Positions 35,140 through 43,780 of a DNA stretch of 64,000 bases are shown one piece after another. The position numbers and the translations under genes were made by a program. Positions within the stretch are counted from its first letter, which is position 1. Every line of letters begins with the position of its first letter. Source of the DNA: Streptomyces sp. SM10 (lineage in GTDB: Bacteria > Actinomycetota > Actinomycetes > Streptomycetales > Streptomycetaceae). The notes below the pieces were generated by a model. That model saw nothing but the letters and a program-made list of their open reading frames with translations, did no database searches and had not been told where the DNA came from. The stretch covers positions 1 to 64,000 of the forward strand of contig NZ_NEUF01000177.1 in the NCBI RefSeq assembly GCF_002910915.1. Reading direction: 5' to 3'.

Positions 35140-36822
35140 CTAGAGGAAGTAGAGGCGGTTGAGGGAGACGGAGTCGGCGGCCGGCGAGCGCAGCGGGTCG
35201 CCGTCGAGGGTGACGAGTCCGGTCTCACCGTCGACGCCGACCTGCCCGGTACGGGAGTTGAGGCGCAGGTCGGCGGGGCCGATGCCGCGCGCGTTCCGGA
35301 CGGCCACCCGGCGGCGGCGGGTGGGCATCAGATCGGAACCCAGCTGGGTGGCGGCCTCGGCGACGAAGGCGGCGGAGAGGTCGGCGGCCGTGGCGCCGTA
35401 CGCGCCGAACTGCGGCCCGAGGACGAGGGGTTCGCAGGTGTCGGTGGCGGCGTTGGGGTCACCGGTGACCCCGTAGGCGGGGAAGCCGGACTTCAGGACC
35501 AGCTGCGGCTTCGCGCCGAAGAACTCGGGGCGCCACAGGACGATGTCGGCGAGCTTCCCGGCCTCGACGGAGCCGATCTCGTGGGAGAGGCCGTGGGCGA
35601 TGGCGGGGTTGATGGTGAGCTTGGCCATGTAGCGCAGCACCCGGGCGTTGTCGTCGCCGGGGCCGTCGCCCTCCATCGGGCCGAGTTCGGCCTTCATCTT
35701 CGCCGCCATGGCGAAGGTACGGCGTACGGTCTCCCCGGCCCGGCCCATGCCCTGCGCGTCGGACGAGGTGATGCCGATGGCGCCGAGGTCGTGCAGGACG
35801 TCCTCGGCGCCCATCGTCCCGGCCCTGATCCGGTCGCGTGCCATGGCGGCGTCGCCGGGGAGGCCGGTCTTCAGGTCGTGGACGGAGACGATCATGCCGT
35901 AGTGCTCGGCGACGGCGTCCCGGCCGAAGGGGAGGGTCGGGTTGGTGGAGGAGCCGATGACGTGGGGGACGCCCGCCATCTTCAGGACGTCGGGCACGTG
36001 TCCGCCGCCGCAGCCCTCGATGTGGAAGGCGTGGATCGTGCGGCCTTCGAGCACGCTCAGGGTGTCCTCGACGGACAGGCACTCGTTCAGCCCGTCGCTG
36101 TGCAGGGCGACCTGGACGTCGTGCTCCTCGGCGACCCGCAGGGCGGTGTCCAGGGCCCGGGTGTGGGCGCCCATGTCCTCGTGGACCTTGAAGCCGCAGG
36201 CGCCGCCCTCGGCGAGGGCCTCCACCAGCGGGGCCTCGTGGGAGGACGAACCGCGGCCCAGGAAGCCGATGTTGACGGGCCAGGCGTCGAAGGCGTTGAA
36301 GGCGTGGCGAAGCGCCCAGGGGGAGTTGACCCCGACGCCCCAGACCGGGCCGAACTCCTGGCCGATGATCGTGGTGACACCGGAGGCCAGGGACGCCTCC
36401 ATGACGCGTGGAGAGAGCAGGTGGACATGGGGGTCCACTGCTCCGGCCGTCGCGATCATGTTCTCCCCGGAGACGATGGTGGTTCCCGTGCCGACGACCA
36501 CGTCGACCCCGTCGAGGGTGTCCGGGTTGCCGGCCCGTCCGATGGCGGAGATACGGCCCTCGCGGATGCCGACCGAGACCTTCCGGATGCCCAGCACGGC
36601 ATCGATGACCAGCACGTTGCTGATGACCACGTCGCAGGTGTCCCGGACCGCGGCGGCCTTGAGGTGGAGGCCGTCGCGGGCCGTCTTGCCGAAGCCTGCG
36701 AGGAACTCGTCCCCCGGCTTCTGGGCGTCGGACTCCACGCGGACGGTCAGCCCGGAGTCGCCGAGCCTGACGCGGTCCCCGGCGCGGGGCCCGTGCACGG
36801 AGGCGTACTCGTAGGGATCCAT
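35140..36822 (-). CDS. ureC: urease alpha-subunit homologue with altered active-site flap
   Basis: A 560-residue UreC homologue. Nickel ligands appear kept: HxH in AVDPHVHLL, carbamylated Lys212 in CGFKVHEDMG, His in ALHSDGLNE, His in FHIEGCGGGHVPD and Asp in ITSSDAQGMGR. In true ureases the mobile flap reads MVCHHLD with catalytic Cys and His; here it is MIVSVHDLK, so Ser313 and Val314 replace them. The metal-site loop DPHVHLLSPR also differs from DTHIHFICPQ. No ureD, E, F or G is nearby. It is coupled to the UreAB-like gene (TGATG) and 7 bp from agmatine deiminase. It is either a second, atypical urease or an amidohydrolase for another urea-like compound. Confidence 0.88.
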   Translation of the reverse strand: MDPYEYASVHGPRAGDRVRLGDSGLTVRVESDAQKPGDEFLAGFGKTARDGLHLKAAAVRDTCDVVISNVLVIDAVLGIRKVSVGIREGRISAIGRAGNPDTLDGVDVVVGTGTTIVSGENMIATAGAVDPHVHLLSPRVMEASLASGVTTIIGQEFGPVWGVGVNSPWALRHAFNAFDAWPVNIGFLGRGSSSHEAPLVEALAEGGACGFKVHEDMGAHTRALDTALRVAEEHDVQVALHSDGLNECLSVEDTLSVLEGRTIHAFHIEGCGGGHVPDVLKMAGVPHVIGSSTNPTLPFGRDAVAEHYGMIVSVHDLKTGLPGDAAMARDRIRAGTMGAEDVLHDLGAIGITSSDAQGMGRAGETVRRTFAMAAKMKAELGPMEGDGPGDDNARVLRYMAKLTINPAIAHGLSHEIGSVEAGKLADIVLWRPEFFGAKPQLVLKSGFPAYGVTGDPNAATDTCEPLVLGPQFGAYGATAADLSAAFVAEAATQLGSDLMPTRRRRVAVRNARGIGPADLRLNSRTGQVGVDGETGLVTLDGDPLRSPAADSVSLNRLYFL

Positions 36823-37511
36823 CAGTTCTCCTCCTCCGCTCCGAGGTAGCCGCAGGCCGCAGCCCTGCGCAGCGCCTCCTCCTTGGCACCCGGCGCGTCC
36901 AGGGGCCCGTCGACGAGTCCGGCGAAGCCGATCGCGATCCGGTCGCCCCCGATGGGGACGAGCGCCGCCTCGACGGTCTCCCCCGGGCCGAAGCGGACGG
37001 AGGACCCGGCCGGCGCGCCCAGCCGCATCCCGTACGCCGCCGCGCGGTCGAAGTGGAGCCGGGGGTTGGCCTCGAAGAAGTGGAAGTGGGACGTGACGCT
37101 GACCGGGACGGTCGCGGTGTTGCGGACGGTGAGCCGCACGGCGGGCTGCGTCTCGGGCACCGCGGTACCGGGGAGCAGCGCCCCGGGGGCCTCGTCGCCG
37201 AGCGTGCCTCCGGCGAGCGGGTCGCTGACGACCGCGAGCCGGGAACCGTCGTCGAACACGGCCTCCACATGGACCTCGGTGACCACGTCGGCCACGCCGG
37301 GCAGCACGTCGTCCGGCCCCAGGACGGCCCGGGCGGCCTCGATCGCCTCGGCCAGCCTGCGTCCGTCCCTGGCCGCCTCGCAGACGGTGTCCGCGATCAG
37401 CGCCGTCGCCTCGGGGACGTTGAGCCGCAGGCCCCGGGCGCGCCGCGCCCGGGCCAGCTCGGCGGCCCCGAAGAGCAGCAGCCGGTCGCGTTCGGTCGGG
37501 GTCAGTCGCAC
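36822..37511 (-). CDS. ureAB: fused urease gamma/beta subunit homologue
   Basis: A 229-residue fusion. Residues 1-100 are UreA-like (RLTPTERDRLLLFGAAELAR, ADTVCEAARDGRRLAEAIEA, DVLPGVADVVTEVHVEAVFD). Residues about 115-225 are UreB-like (VRLTVRNTATVPVSVTSHFH, FFEANPRLHFDRAAAYGMRL). I chose GTG 37511 because AGGAGG lies 5 nt upstream and the family starts MRLTP; the GTG at 37517 overlaps the ribosome site. The stop overlaps the ureC-like ATG by one base. Being first, it carries the operon promoter in 37512-37608. Confidence 0.9.
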   Translation of the reverse strand: MRLTPTERDRLLLFGAAELARARRARGLRLNVPEATALIADTVCEAARDGRRLAEAIEAARAVLGPDDVLPGVADVVTEVHVEAVFDDGSRLAVVSDPLAGGTLGDEAPGALLPGTAVPETQPAVRLTVRNTATVPVSVTSHFHFFEANPRLHFDRAAAYGMRLGAPAGSSVRFGPGETVEAALVPIGGDRIAIGFAGLVDGPLDAPGAKEEALRRAAACGYLGAEEEN

Positions 37512-37608
37512 GTACACCTCCTGGTTTCGAGCGTCACTCTAACCAGGTTTGAGCGGCGCTCGAAACCTGGACCGGCGAACGGCCGGGTGGACGGACACGC
37601 GGGAACGC

Positions 37609-37645
37609 CGAAGGCCGCGCCCCCTGTGCGGGAGCGCGGCCTTCG
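37609..37645. terminator. terminator of ilvE
   Basis: Perfect 12-bp arms CGAAGGCCGCGC / GCGCGGCCTTCG, 16 bp past the ilvE stop. Confidence 0.8.
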
Positions 37646-37661
37646 TGGGCGGGAGCGGCGG

Positions 37662-38765
37662 TCAGCCGAGCTCGTGCATCCAGCCGTGGGTGTCCTCGGC
37701 GATGCCACGCTGGATGTCCAGCAGGCGCTCGCGCAGCTTGAGGGTGACCTCGCCGGGGGTGCCGTCGCCCTGGGTCCACTCGCCGTCCGCGGACTTCACG
37801 GTGCCGACGGGCGTGATCACGGCGGCCGTGCCGCAGGCGAAGACCTCGGTGAGGGTGCCGTTCTCGGTGTCGGCGCGCCACTGGTCGATGGAGACGCGGC
37901 CCTCCTCGGAGGCGTAACCGAGGTCACGGGCGACGGTGAGCAGGGAGTCTCGGGTGACGCCGGCGAGCAGCGAGCCGGTGAGGGAGGGGGTGACGATGCG
38001 CTTGCTGCCGTCCTCCTGGCCGTACACGAAGTAGAGGTTCATGCCGCCCAGCTCCTCGACCCACTTGTGCTCGACGGCGTCGAGGTAGGCGACCTGGTCG
38101 CAGCCCTGCGCGGCGGCCTCGGCCTGGGCGAGGAGGGAGGCGGCGTAGTTGCCGCCGGTCTTGGCGTCGCCCATGCCGCCGGGCACGGCGCGGACCCGGT
38201 CCTGGGAGAGCCAGATGGAGACCGGCTTCACCCCACCGGGGAAGTAGGCACCGGCCGGGGAGGCGATGACGAGGAAGAGGTACTCGTTGGCGGGCCGGAC
38301 ACCGAGACCGACCTCGGCAGCGATCATGAACGGGCGCAGGTAGAGGGACTCCTCACCGCCGTGCGCCGGGACCCAGGCCCGGTCCTGCTGGACCAGCGCG
38401 TCGCAGGCCTCGATGAAGGTCTCGGCCGGGAGCTCGGGCATCGCGAGCCGTGCGGCGGACCGCTGGAAGCGGGCGGCGTTGGCCTCCGGGCGGAAGGTGG
38501 CGACCGTGCCGTCGGGCTGCCGGTAGGCCTTGAGGCCCTCGAAGATCTCCTGCGCGTAGTGCAGGGTCATGTTGGCCGGGTCCATCGACAGCGGCCCGTA
38601 GGGCACGAGCTGGGCGTCGTGCCAGCCGCGGCCCTCGGTCCAGCGGATCGTCACCATGTGGTCGGTGAAGTAGCGGCCGAAGCCGGGGCTGGCCAGGATC
38701 GCCTCGCGCTCCGCGTCGGACAGCGGGTTCGAGGAGGGCTTGAGCTCGATCGTGGGCTTCGTCAT
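37662..38765 (-). CDS. ilvE: branched-chain amino acid aminotransferase
   Basis: PLP enzyme of fold type IV that converts the 2-oxo acids of Val, Leu and Ile to the amino acids; 367 residues. Motifs: [56 protein letters not shown], the PLP lysine K202 in [15 protein letters not shown], and [14 protein letters not shown]. Its length and motifs match the large (eukaryotic-like) BCAT subgroup usual in actinobacteria. Monocistronic with its own terminator, in a neighbourhood of leuB, cimA and ilvBNC. Confidence 0.96.
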   Translation of the reverse strand: MTKPTIELKPSSNPLSDAEREAILASPGFGRYFTDHMVTIRWTEGRGWHDAQLVPYGPLSMDPANMTLHYAQEIFEGLKAYRQPDGTVATFRPEANAARFQRSAARLAMPELPAETFIEACDALVQQDRAWVPAHGGEESLYLRPFMIAAEVGLGVRPANEYLFLVIASPAGAYFPGGVKPVSIWLSQDRVRAVPGGMGDAKTGGNYAASLLAQAEAAAQGCDQVAYLDAVEHKWVEELGGMNLYFVYGQEDGSKRIVTPSLTGSLLAGVTRDSLLTVARDLGYASEEGRVSIDQWRADTENGTLTEVFACGTAAVITPVGTVKSADGEWTQGDGTPGEVTLKLRERLLDIQRGIAEDTHGWMHELG

Positions 38766-38996
38766 GAGTGCGTGTCCTTCACCGGTCTTGTGTGTGAGGG
38801 ACCGCGCTCACGCCCGCTCCCCCCGGCGGCTTGCCGGGCAGGTTGTAGGACGTCCGAGCTCTACCGCGAGCCGCGGCCCCGTTCGATTATCTCCCGGGGG
38901 CGGCTCTGCACGAAATGGTGCGATTGCGGTGACGCTCGAGGGCGACGCGAGAACGCGGTCCAGGGGTCGATGGTGGCACCCGGAGACCGCGAGGTG

Positions 38997-39029
38997 AAGC
39001 CGCCGGGTGCGGTTGCGACCCGGCGGCTT
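38997..39029 (-). terminator. terminator of leuB
   Basis: Perfect 12-bp arms AAGCCGCCGGGT / ACCCGGCGGCTT with a 9-nt loop, 18 bp past the leuB stop. The rest of 38766-39047 shows nothing else but the upstream region of ilvE. Confidence 0.8.
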
Positions 39030-39047
39030 CGAAGTGGAGGCGTCGGG

Positions 39048-40091
39048 TCAGCTCGCTACGCGTACCGCGAGCGCGTCGCCGATCTCGTCGGTGGTGCGCG
39101 CGTGCTGTCCGTCACGCTCCGCGAGGTCGGCGGAGACGGCCTCCTCGATGCGCACGGCCTCGGCCTCGTAGCCGAGGTGGCGCAGCAGGAGGGCGACGGA
39201 GAGGATCGTGGCCGTCGGGTCGGCCTTGCCCTGGCCCGCGATGTCGGGCGCGGTGCCGTGCACCGGCTCGAACATGGACGGGAAGGCGCCCGTCGGGTTG
39301 ATGTTGCCGGACGCGGCCAGGCCGATGCCGCCGGTCACGGCTGCGGCGAGGTCGGTGAGGATGTCACCGAAGAGGTTGTCGGTGACGATGACGTCGAAGC
39401 GCTCGGGCTGCGTGACGAAGAAGATCGTCGCGGCGTCGACGTGCAGGTAGTCGGTGGTGACCTCGGGGTACTCGGCGGCGACCTTGTCGAAGGTGTTCTT
39501 CCACAGGTGGCCGGCGTACACGAGGACGTTGTTCTTGTGGACCAGCGTCAGCTTCTTGCGCGGACGGGCGGCGGCACGCGCGAAGGCGTCACGCACGACA
39601 CGCTCGACGCCGTAGGCGGTGTTCACGCTGACCTCGGTGGCGACCTCGTGCTCCGTGCCGGTGCGCAGGGAACCGCCGTTGCCCGTGTACGGGCCCTCGG
39701 TGCCCTCGCGGACGACGACGAAGTCGATCTCGGGGCGGCCGGCCAGCGGGGTCGCGGTGTTCGGGAAGAGCTTCGACGGCCGCAGGTTGATGAAGTGGTC
39801 GAAGGCGAAGCGGAGCTTCAGCAGCAGCCCGCGCTCCAGCACGCCGGACGGCACCGACGGGTCGCCGATGGCCCCGAGCAGGATGGCGTCGTGGCCCCTG
39901 AGGGCTTCGAGTTCCGCGTCCGGGAGGGTCTCACCGGTGCGGTGCCACCGCTGGGCGCCGAGGTCGTACTCCTTGGTCTCCAGCTTCACGTCCTGCGGGA
40001 GAACAGCGTTGAGAACCTTGAGGCCCTGGGTGACGACCTCCTGGCCGATACCGTCGCCGGGGATCACTGCGAGATCGATGCTGCGAGACAT
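39048..40091 (-). CDS. leuB: 3-isopropylmalate dehydrogenase
   Basis: NAD-dependent oxidative decarboxylation of 3-isopropylmalate in leucine synthesis; 347 residues. Motifs: [60 protein letters not shown] (substrate Arg/Glu), [20 protein letters not shown] (catalytic Lys), [20 protein letters not shown] (metal Asp) and [20 protein letters not shown] (NAD site). This is the short, LeuB1-like actinobacterial type. It starts at ATG 40091. A 42-codon basic gene lies 102 bp upstream on the same strand. Confidence 0.96.
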   Translation of the reverse strand: MSRSIDLAVIPGDGIGQEVVTQGLKVLNAVLPQDVKLETKEYDLGAQRWHRTGETLPDAELEALRGHDAILLGAIGDPSVPSGVLERGLLLKLRFAFDHFINLRPSKLFPNTATPLAGRPEIDFVVVREGTEGPYTGNGGSLRTGTEHEVATEVSVNTAYGVERVVRDAFARAAARPRKKLTLVHKNNVLVYAGHLWKNTFDKVAAEYPEVTTDYLHVDAATIFFVTQPERFDVIVTDNLFGDILTDLAAAVTGGIGLAASGNINPTGAFPSMFEPVHGTAPDIAGQGKADPTATILSVALLLRHLGYEAEAVRIEEAVSADLAERDGQHARTTDEIGDALAVRVAS

Positions 40092-40193
40092 AGAGGCACC
40101 CTAGCCTTCCGTCCCACCCCATGACATTCGACGTCCACGATACGGACATGCCGTGCCGGTCCGGACACGGTCACCACGGGGTGGGCCTCACCC

Positions 40194-40322
40194 TCAGTGA
40201 CCCGTGGAGCCGCCGTTGTCCCGGCGGTCGAGGGCGCGCTGCAGGGCGGCGGCGGCGTTCTTACGCTCCGACTCGGCGGGGCGGGGGGTACGGCGGACGC
40301 GGCGGACAGTGGTCTCGGCCAT
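40194..40322 (-). CDS. small basic protein of unknown function
   Basis: A 42-residue protein, MAETTVRRVRRTPRPAESER then KNAAAALQRALDRRDNGGST GH (split by spaces). ATG 40322 has AGGAG 9-10 nt upstream and the composition is clearly coding (basic N-terminus, amphipathic helix AAALQRALDRR). I recall similar short proteins upstream of leuB in other streptomycetes but have no function for them. It could act as a nucleic-acid-binding peptide. Confidence 0.65.
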   Translation of the reverse strand: MAETTVRRVRRTPRPAESERKNAAAALQRALDRRDNGGSTGH

Positions 40323-40602
40323 GAGGGATCGACTCCTTGAGATCGCGTGGATTTCGGGATCGGGACTTCGCGCATACGGATGTCGGGATCGGGATTTCGA
40401 AGCGCCTGAAGGGGCGGGGAGCCGATGCCGCAGGGGTTGCCTGCTTCGGGCACGCTCACACACGCCGGTCGCTGGATCAGCGATTCGTTCGGCTCCTACA
40501 AAGTTAGGTCAGCCGGGCCTGTCTGTCTCTACAGATACTCGGACTTCCTACTATCTGAGACGGCGGCACGGCCGCGCCCCGCCCGAGGGGACGGCGCGAG
40601 CC

Positions 40603-41202
40603 TCAGAGATCCACGGTGAGCTGGGCCTCGATGTGCGCGCGCAGGGTGCCGGCCATGTCCGTGGTGCAGTCGCTGAGCAGCCACTGCACCTGGAGTCCGT
40701 CCATCAGCGCGATGAGCTGGGACCCCGCGTCGTCGGGTGCGACACCGGCCCGCAGCGCGCCCTCCAGACGCACCTGCGTGTAGGCGAGCCGGGCACCCGC
40801 GACCGAGTTCTCGTAGCGGCGCACGAAGTAGCCGTGGGCGGGGTGGTCGGCGGCCGTCGCCTCGGCGGACACCACCGAGAAGAGTTCGACGATCCCCCGC
40901 CGTGTCGCGTTCAGCTCGGCCAGCTCGGCGAACCTGCGCAGCCGCCGCACGCCCGTGGTGCCGCCGAGCGAGAGCCACTCGTCGTCCACGTCGTCACGGC
41001 GTTCGAGCACCGCGAGCAGCAGCGCCTCCTTGGTCGGGAAGTGGTGCAGCAGGCCGGTGTGCGAGATGCCGCACCGGGTCGCGATCACCCGGAGCGACGC
41101 ACCCCGGTAGCCGGCCTCGCCGAACAGGGACATGGCCTGGTCGAGGATCTCGCGCCGCTTCGCACGGCCCTTCGCGTAGCCGCGGGTCGCTTCGGCCGTC
41201 AC
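40603..41202 (-). CDS. TetR-family regulator divergent from GH3
   Basis: A 199-residue repressor. HTH: KRREILDQAMSLFGEAGYRG, ASLRVIATRCGISHTGLLHH and FPTKEALLLAVLERRDD. The C-terminal domain (ALRAGVAPDDAGSQLIALMD, GLQVQWLLSDCTTD) is of the TetR_C_6/BetI-like kind. ATG 41202 faces the GH3 gene 174 bp away, with an inverted repeat between, so it probably controls that gene and itself. Confidence 0.88.
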   Translation of the reverse strand: MTAEATRGYAKGRAKRREILDQAMSLFGEAGYRGASLRVIATRCGISHTGLLHHFPTKEALLLAVLERRDDVDDEWLSLGGTTGVRRLRRFAELAELNATRRGIVELFSVVSAEATAADHPAHGYFVRRYENSVAGARLAYTQVRLEGALRAGVAPDDAGSQLIALMDGLQVQWLLSDCTTDMAGTLRAHIEAQLTVDL

Positions 41203-41317
41203 TGGCCACTCTCCCGGTCCGCCGGCGTCGTCCGGCCGGCTCTTAGGTACATCGGATTCCCGTGCGTGCGACCTCCGGCGGATTCCGTCCCCGGGGATCC
41301 CGATCCCGGGAGATACT

Positions 41318-41333
41318 TACCAGGTGGTCGGTA
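41318..41333. promoter_or_regulatory. inverted repeat in the TetR/GH3 divergent promoter
   Basis: TACCAGGTGGTCGGTA contains ACCA-GG-TGGT and outer TACC/GGTA arms. It lies 44 bp before the GH3 start codon, over a possible -35 region (TTACCA) with TATGGT 18 bp on. A plausible TetR operator. Confidence 0.45.
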
Positions 41334-41376
41334 TTGACTCTATGGTGAAGCGAACCGTGTCGCGAAAGGACCCCCC

Positions 41377-43662
41377 GTGTCCCCCTCCCTGCCCTATCTC
41401 GACCCCTCGCTCCCCGTGGCGGAGCGGGTCGCCGACCTCCTGGGGCGCATGACGCTGCCCGAGAAGGTCGGCCAGATGCTCCAGCTGAACGCCAAGGAAG
41501 GGGTGCGGCACTTCGTCGAGGACCTGCACGTGGGGTCGATCCTGCACACCTCGCCCGAGCGGGTCCTGGAGGCCGCCGAGCTGACCGACCGGTCCCGGCT
41601 GCGCATCCCGCTGCTGGTCGCGGAGGACTGCATCCACGGGCACTCCTTCTGGGAGGGCGCCACCATCTACCCCACCCAGCTCGGCATGGCCGCCACCTGG
41701 GACGCGGAGCTGGTGGAGCGGATCGCGCGGGCCACGGCGGTGGAGGTCGCGGCGACCGGCGTGCACTGGACGTTCTCACCGGTCCTCTGCATCACCCGGG
41801 ACCTGCGCTGGGGCCGGGTCAGCGAGACCTTCGGCGAGGACCCCCATCTGATCGGGGAGCTGGCGTCGGCGATGGTGCGCGGGTACCAGGGCGACGGCCT
41901 GGCCGACCCGACCGCGGTCCTGGCCTCGGCCAAGCACTTCGCGGGGTACTCCGAGACGCAGGGCGGCCGGGACGCCAGCGAGGCGGACATCTCGCGGCGC
42001 AAGCTGCGGTCCTGGTTCCTGCCGCCGTTCGAGAGGGTCGCCAGGGAGGGCTGCCGGACGTTCATGCTCGGCTACCAGTCCATGGACGGCGTGCCGATCA
42101 CGGTCAACGACTGGCTGCTCAACGACGTGCTGCGCGAGGAGTGGGGCTACACCGGGACCCTCGTGACCGACTGGGACAACGTCGGCCGCATGGTGTGGGA
42201 GCAGAAGGTGTACGCCGACTACGCCCAGGCCGCGGCGGCGGCGGTCCGCGCGGGCAACGACATGGTGATGGCGACCGAGGGGTTCTTCGAGGGCGCCCTG
42301 GAGGCGGTCGGGAACGGCACCCTCGGCGAGGCCGAGATCGACGCGGCCGTGCGCCGCGTGCTGACGCTCAAGTTCGAGCTCGGCCTGTTCGAGAACCCGC
42401 GCCGACCCGACACCGCCCGCCAGGCCGAGATCATCGGCAGCGCCGGGCACGCCGCACTGAACCTGGAGGCGGCCCGGCGCTCCCTGGTGCTGCTGACCAA
42501 CGACGGCGCGCTGCCGCTGGCCGGCGGTTTCACGGCGGGGGACGACGGGCGGGCCGCCGGGGCCCCCGCCCCCCGCACGGTCGCGGTGATCGGGCCGAAC
42601 GCGGACGACGCGCAGACCCAGCTGGGCGACTGGGCCGGCTCCTCGGGCCAGGTGGACTGGCTCCCGGAGGGCCAGCCGCGCGCCATGATCCGTACCGTCC
42701 TCGACGGCTTCCGCGAGCACGCGCCCGCGGGCTGGACGGTCTCGCACGCGCGGGGCGCCAGGATCCTCGACGTGGGCGCTGACCCGGAGGGGCAGTTCTT
42801 CCCCGACGGCCAGCCCCGCCCGGAGGTGGTCATCCCCGCCGAACCGGACGCCGCACTGATCGGTGAGGCGGTCGCCGCCGCCGAGGCCGCCGATTACGTC
42901 GTCGCCGTGGTCGGCGACCGCATCGAGCTGGTCGGCGAGGGCAAGTCGACCGCCACCCTGGAACTCGTCGGCGACCAGCTCGCGCTGCTGGACGCCCTGG
43001 CCGCCACGGGCAAGCCGCTGGTCGTCGTGGTCATCAGCTCCAAGCCGCTGGTCCTGCCGCCGTCCGTGCTCGGCGCCTCGGCGATCGTGTACGCGGCCAA
43101 CCCCGGCATGCTCGGCGGCCGGGCGGTGGCCGAGCTGCTGCTCGGGATCGTCGAGCCGACCGGACGCCTGCCGCTCTCCTTCGCCCGCCACGCGGGTCAG
43201 CAGCCGACGTACTACAACCAGATCCGGGGCCAGCACGGCTCCCGGTACGCCGACCTGACCCAGCGTCCGGCCTTCGTGTTCGGCGAGGGCCTGAGCTACA
43301 CCACCGTCGTGTACTCGGGTCTGGAGATGCTCACGGCGAGTGTCGGCGAGAGCGACACACTGCGGGCGCGCGTCACCGTCCACAACACCGGCGCGCGGCC
43401 GGCCGTGGAGACGGTGCAGGTGTACGTCAGCGACACCGTGACGTCGGTGACGTGGGCGGAGAAGGAGCTCAAGACCTACCGGCAGATGACGCTCGCGCCC
43501 GGCGAGTCCCGCGAGGTGGTGCTCGAACTGCCGGTCTCCGAGTGCACCCTCGTGGACGCGGCGGGCAGGCGCGTCGTCGAGCCGGGCGCCTTCGAGCTGC
43601 TCGTCGGCCCGTCCTCGCGCGACGACGCCCTCCTGCGGGCCGGCTTCACCGTGAAGGGCTGA
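41377..43662 (+). CDS. cytosolic GH3 beta-glucosidase
   Basis: A 761-residue family 3 enzyme without a signal peptide, so it acts on imported oligosaccharides. GH3 N-domain: LLGRMTLPEKVGQMLQLNAK, EDCIHGHSFWEGATIYPTQL, RWGRVSETFGEDPHLIGELA, LASAKHFAGYSETQGGRDAS, with the nucleophile Asp265 in LVTDWDNV. The C-domain starts near residue 365 (RRSLVLLTNDGALPLAGG) and a fibronectin-III-like domain ends it (VHNTGARPAVETVQVYVSDT). GTG 41377 follows AAAGGA. It is likely repressed by the divergent TetR. The substrate is probably gentio-, cello- or xylo-type; not decided. Confidence 0.92.
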   Translation: MSPSLPYLDPSLPVAERVADLLGRMTLPEKVGQMLQLNAKEGVRHFVEDLHVGSILHTSPERVLEAAELTDRSRLRIPLLVAEDCIHGHSFWEGATIYPTQLGMAATWDAELVERIARATAVEVAATGVHWTFSPVLCITRDLRWGRVSETFGEDPHLIGELASAMVRGYQGDGLADPTAVLASAKHFAGYSETQGGRDASEADISRRKLRSWFLPPFERVAREGCRTFMLGYQSMDGVPITVNDWLLNDVLREEWGYTGTLVTDWDNVGRMVWEQKVYADYAQAAAAAVRAGNDMVMATEGFFEGALEAVGNGTLGEAEIDAAVRRVLTLKFELGLFENPRRPDTARQAEIIGSAGHAALNLEAARRSLVLLTNDGALPLAGGFTAGDDGRAAGAPAPRTVAVIGPNADDAQTQLGDWAGSSGQVDWLPEGQPRAMIRTVLDGFREHAPAGWTVSHARGARILDVGADPEGQFFPDGQPRPEVVIPAEPDAALIGEAVAAAEAADYVVAVVGDRIELVGEGKSTATLELVGDQLALLDALAATGKPLVVVVISSKPLVLPPSVLGASAIVYAANPGMLGGRAVAELLLGIVEPTGRLPLSFARHAGQQPTYYNQIRGQHGSRYADLTQRPAFVFGEGLSYTTVVYSGLEMLTASVGESDTLRARVTVHNTGARPAVETVQVYVSDTVTSVTWAEKELKTYRQMTLAPGESREVVLELPVSECTLVDAAGRRVVEPGAFELLVGPSSRDDALLRAGFTVKG

Positions 43663-43700
43663 GGCCGCACGGGGCGTCCGGCGGCCCGGGAACGGAAACC

Positions 43701-43737
43701 GCCTCCCGGCGGGCACGGGGGGAGCCGGCCGGGAGGC
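43701..43737 (+). terminator. terminator of the GH3 gene
   Basis: Perfect 10-bp arms GCCTCCCGGC / GCCGGGAGGC, 38 bp after the stop. Confidence 0.7.
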
Positions 43738-43750
43738 GGAGTGCGGGGGC

Positions 43751-43773
43751 GGGGCGCCCGGAGGGGGCGCCCC
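43751..43773 (-). terminator. terminator of the pruA gene
   Basis: Eight-bp arms GGGGCGCC / GGCGCCCC with a 7-nt loop, 7 bp past the minus-strand stop. Together with 43701-43737 it separates the convergent genes. Confidence 0.65.
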
Positions 43774-43780
43774 GGGGCGG

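Noticed and set aside
35140-37511. Plain annotation as the housekeeping urease
   Set aside because: Flap residues are changed and ureDEFG are absent from the window; I keep the gene names as homologues only.
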